From: Baffinella frigidus
Taxonomy: Eukaryota; Cryptophyceae; Cryptomonadales; Baffinellaceae
Assembly (NCBI GenBank): GCA_026770585.1
Contig: MU648031.1
Span: 3,117-14,811 of the forward strand
Direction of reading: 5' to 3'
DNA: 11,695 bases
The notes below the pieces were generated by a model. It saw only the letters and a list, made by a program, of their open reading frames with translations. It did no database searches and was not told where the DNA came from. Positions within the stretch are counted from its first letter, which is position 1, and each line of letters opens with the position of its first letter. The translations under genes were made by a program, and so were the position numbers. Below, piece after piece: positions 11,473-11,695 of this stretch.

Positions 11473-11474
<2 letters not shown>
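11424..11474 (+). repeat. Second copy of gene 3 exon 3 end
   Basis: CTGCAG|AGCCACCTGGCGTCG ... GACGCGCTCTACCAT|GTGTGT repeats the last 48 bases of exon 3 with two changes, both in the last codons (Tyr synonymous, Gln to His). It has an AG before it and GT after it, so it could be spliced as a 16-codon alternative or extra exon in the same phase, but its downstream flank is a pure GT microsatellite. Confidence 0.7.
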
Positions 11475-11508
<34 letters not shown>

Positions 11509-11600
11509 GGACACCTATGTGTGTGTCGGACACCTCTGTGTGTGTTTGACACACCTCTCTCTGGGCCGGACACTGTTCCTCTCGGTGTCCGACACTCCTC
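11475..11600. repeat. GT microsatellite and GTGTCGGACAC repeats
   Basis: 11475-11506 is (GT)n. It begins exactly where the donor GTGTGT of the exon copy would be. It continues into repeated GTGTCGGACACCT units, each holding the palindrome GTGTC-GGACAC type, through about 11596. Confidence 0.9.
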
Positions 11601-11695
11601 CCGCTTTGTGTCCCTCTCCCCCTCTCTGCCTCCCTCTCTCTCTCTCTCTCTCTCTGTGTCTCTCTCTTCTCTCTCTCTTTCTCTCTCTCTCTCTC
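11601..11695. repeat. CT microsatellite at window end
   Basis: Pyrimidine-rich tract, mostly (CT)n with TCTCTGTGTC interruptions, running to the end of the window. On the plus strand it could precede a 3' splice site just outside, but no AG acceptor is visible. Confidence 0.9.

Overview
This is a nuclear fragment from a eukaryotic alga, most likely one with a secondary red-type plastid (cryptophyte, haptophyte or ochrophyte; I cannot decide which). The signs are three genes with canonical GT-AG introns, GC-rich exons in repeat-rich DNA, Arabidopsis-type telomere-like repeats (TTTAGGG and variants), and a start exon that reads as a bipartite plastid-targeting leader (signal peptide ending ASASA, then FMP). 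Nothing looks bacterial; the many medium-length open frames are repeat translations.

Layout. 1-880: degenerate telomere-like repeats and fold-back elements. 887-2228 (minus): gene 1, an unrecognised protein with a signal peptide; three exons join in phase and the 3' end is missing. 2229-3673: intergenic, with direct and inverted segmental repeats, a large hairpin, an inverted-repeat element and a minisatellite that runs into the next gene's stop codon. 3674-8713 (minus): gene 2, six exons that join in phase into a complete 160-residue predicted plastid protein; about 90% of the span is intron. 8714-8847: a 134-bp divergent promoter interval with a perfect 13-bp inverted repeat. 8848 onward (plus): gene 3, three exons and the start of an unrecognised helical protein that leaves the window. 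The rest holds telomere-like tracts, miniature inverted-repeat elements, minisatellites and terminal GT and CT microsatellites.

The main observation concerns the introns. In all three genes, exon edges are copied in tandem into the adjoining intron. Acceptor-side copies lie upstream of exons, donor-side copies lie downstream, and many are separated by short modules built from GTTGAC and GTACAAA boxes, often as an inverted GTTGAC...GTCAAC pair. In gene 2 at least five of the ten splice sites are amplified this way. Telomere-like tracts and miniature elements are nested in the same introns. This could be a short element that propagates at splice junctions, or a replication or recombination process that repeatedly copies them. 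I worked by eye: exon joins rest on frame, phase and splice-site logic, not on transcripts or homology searches.
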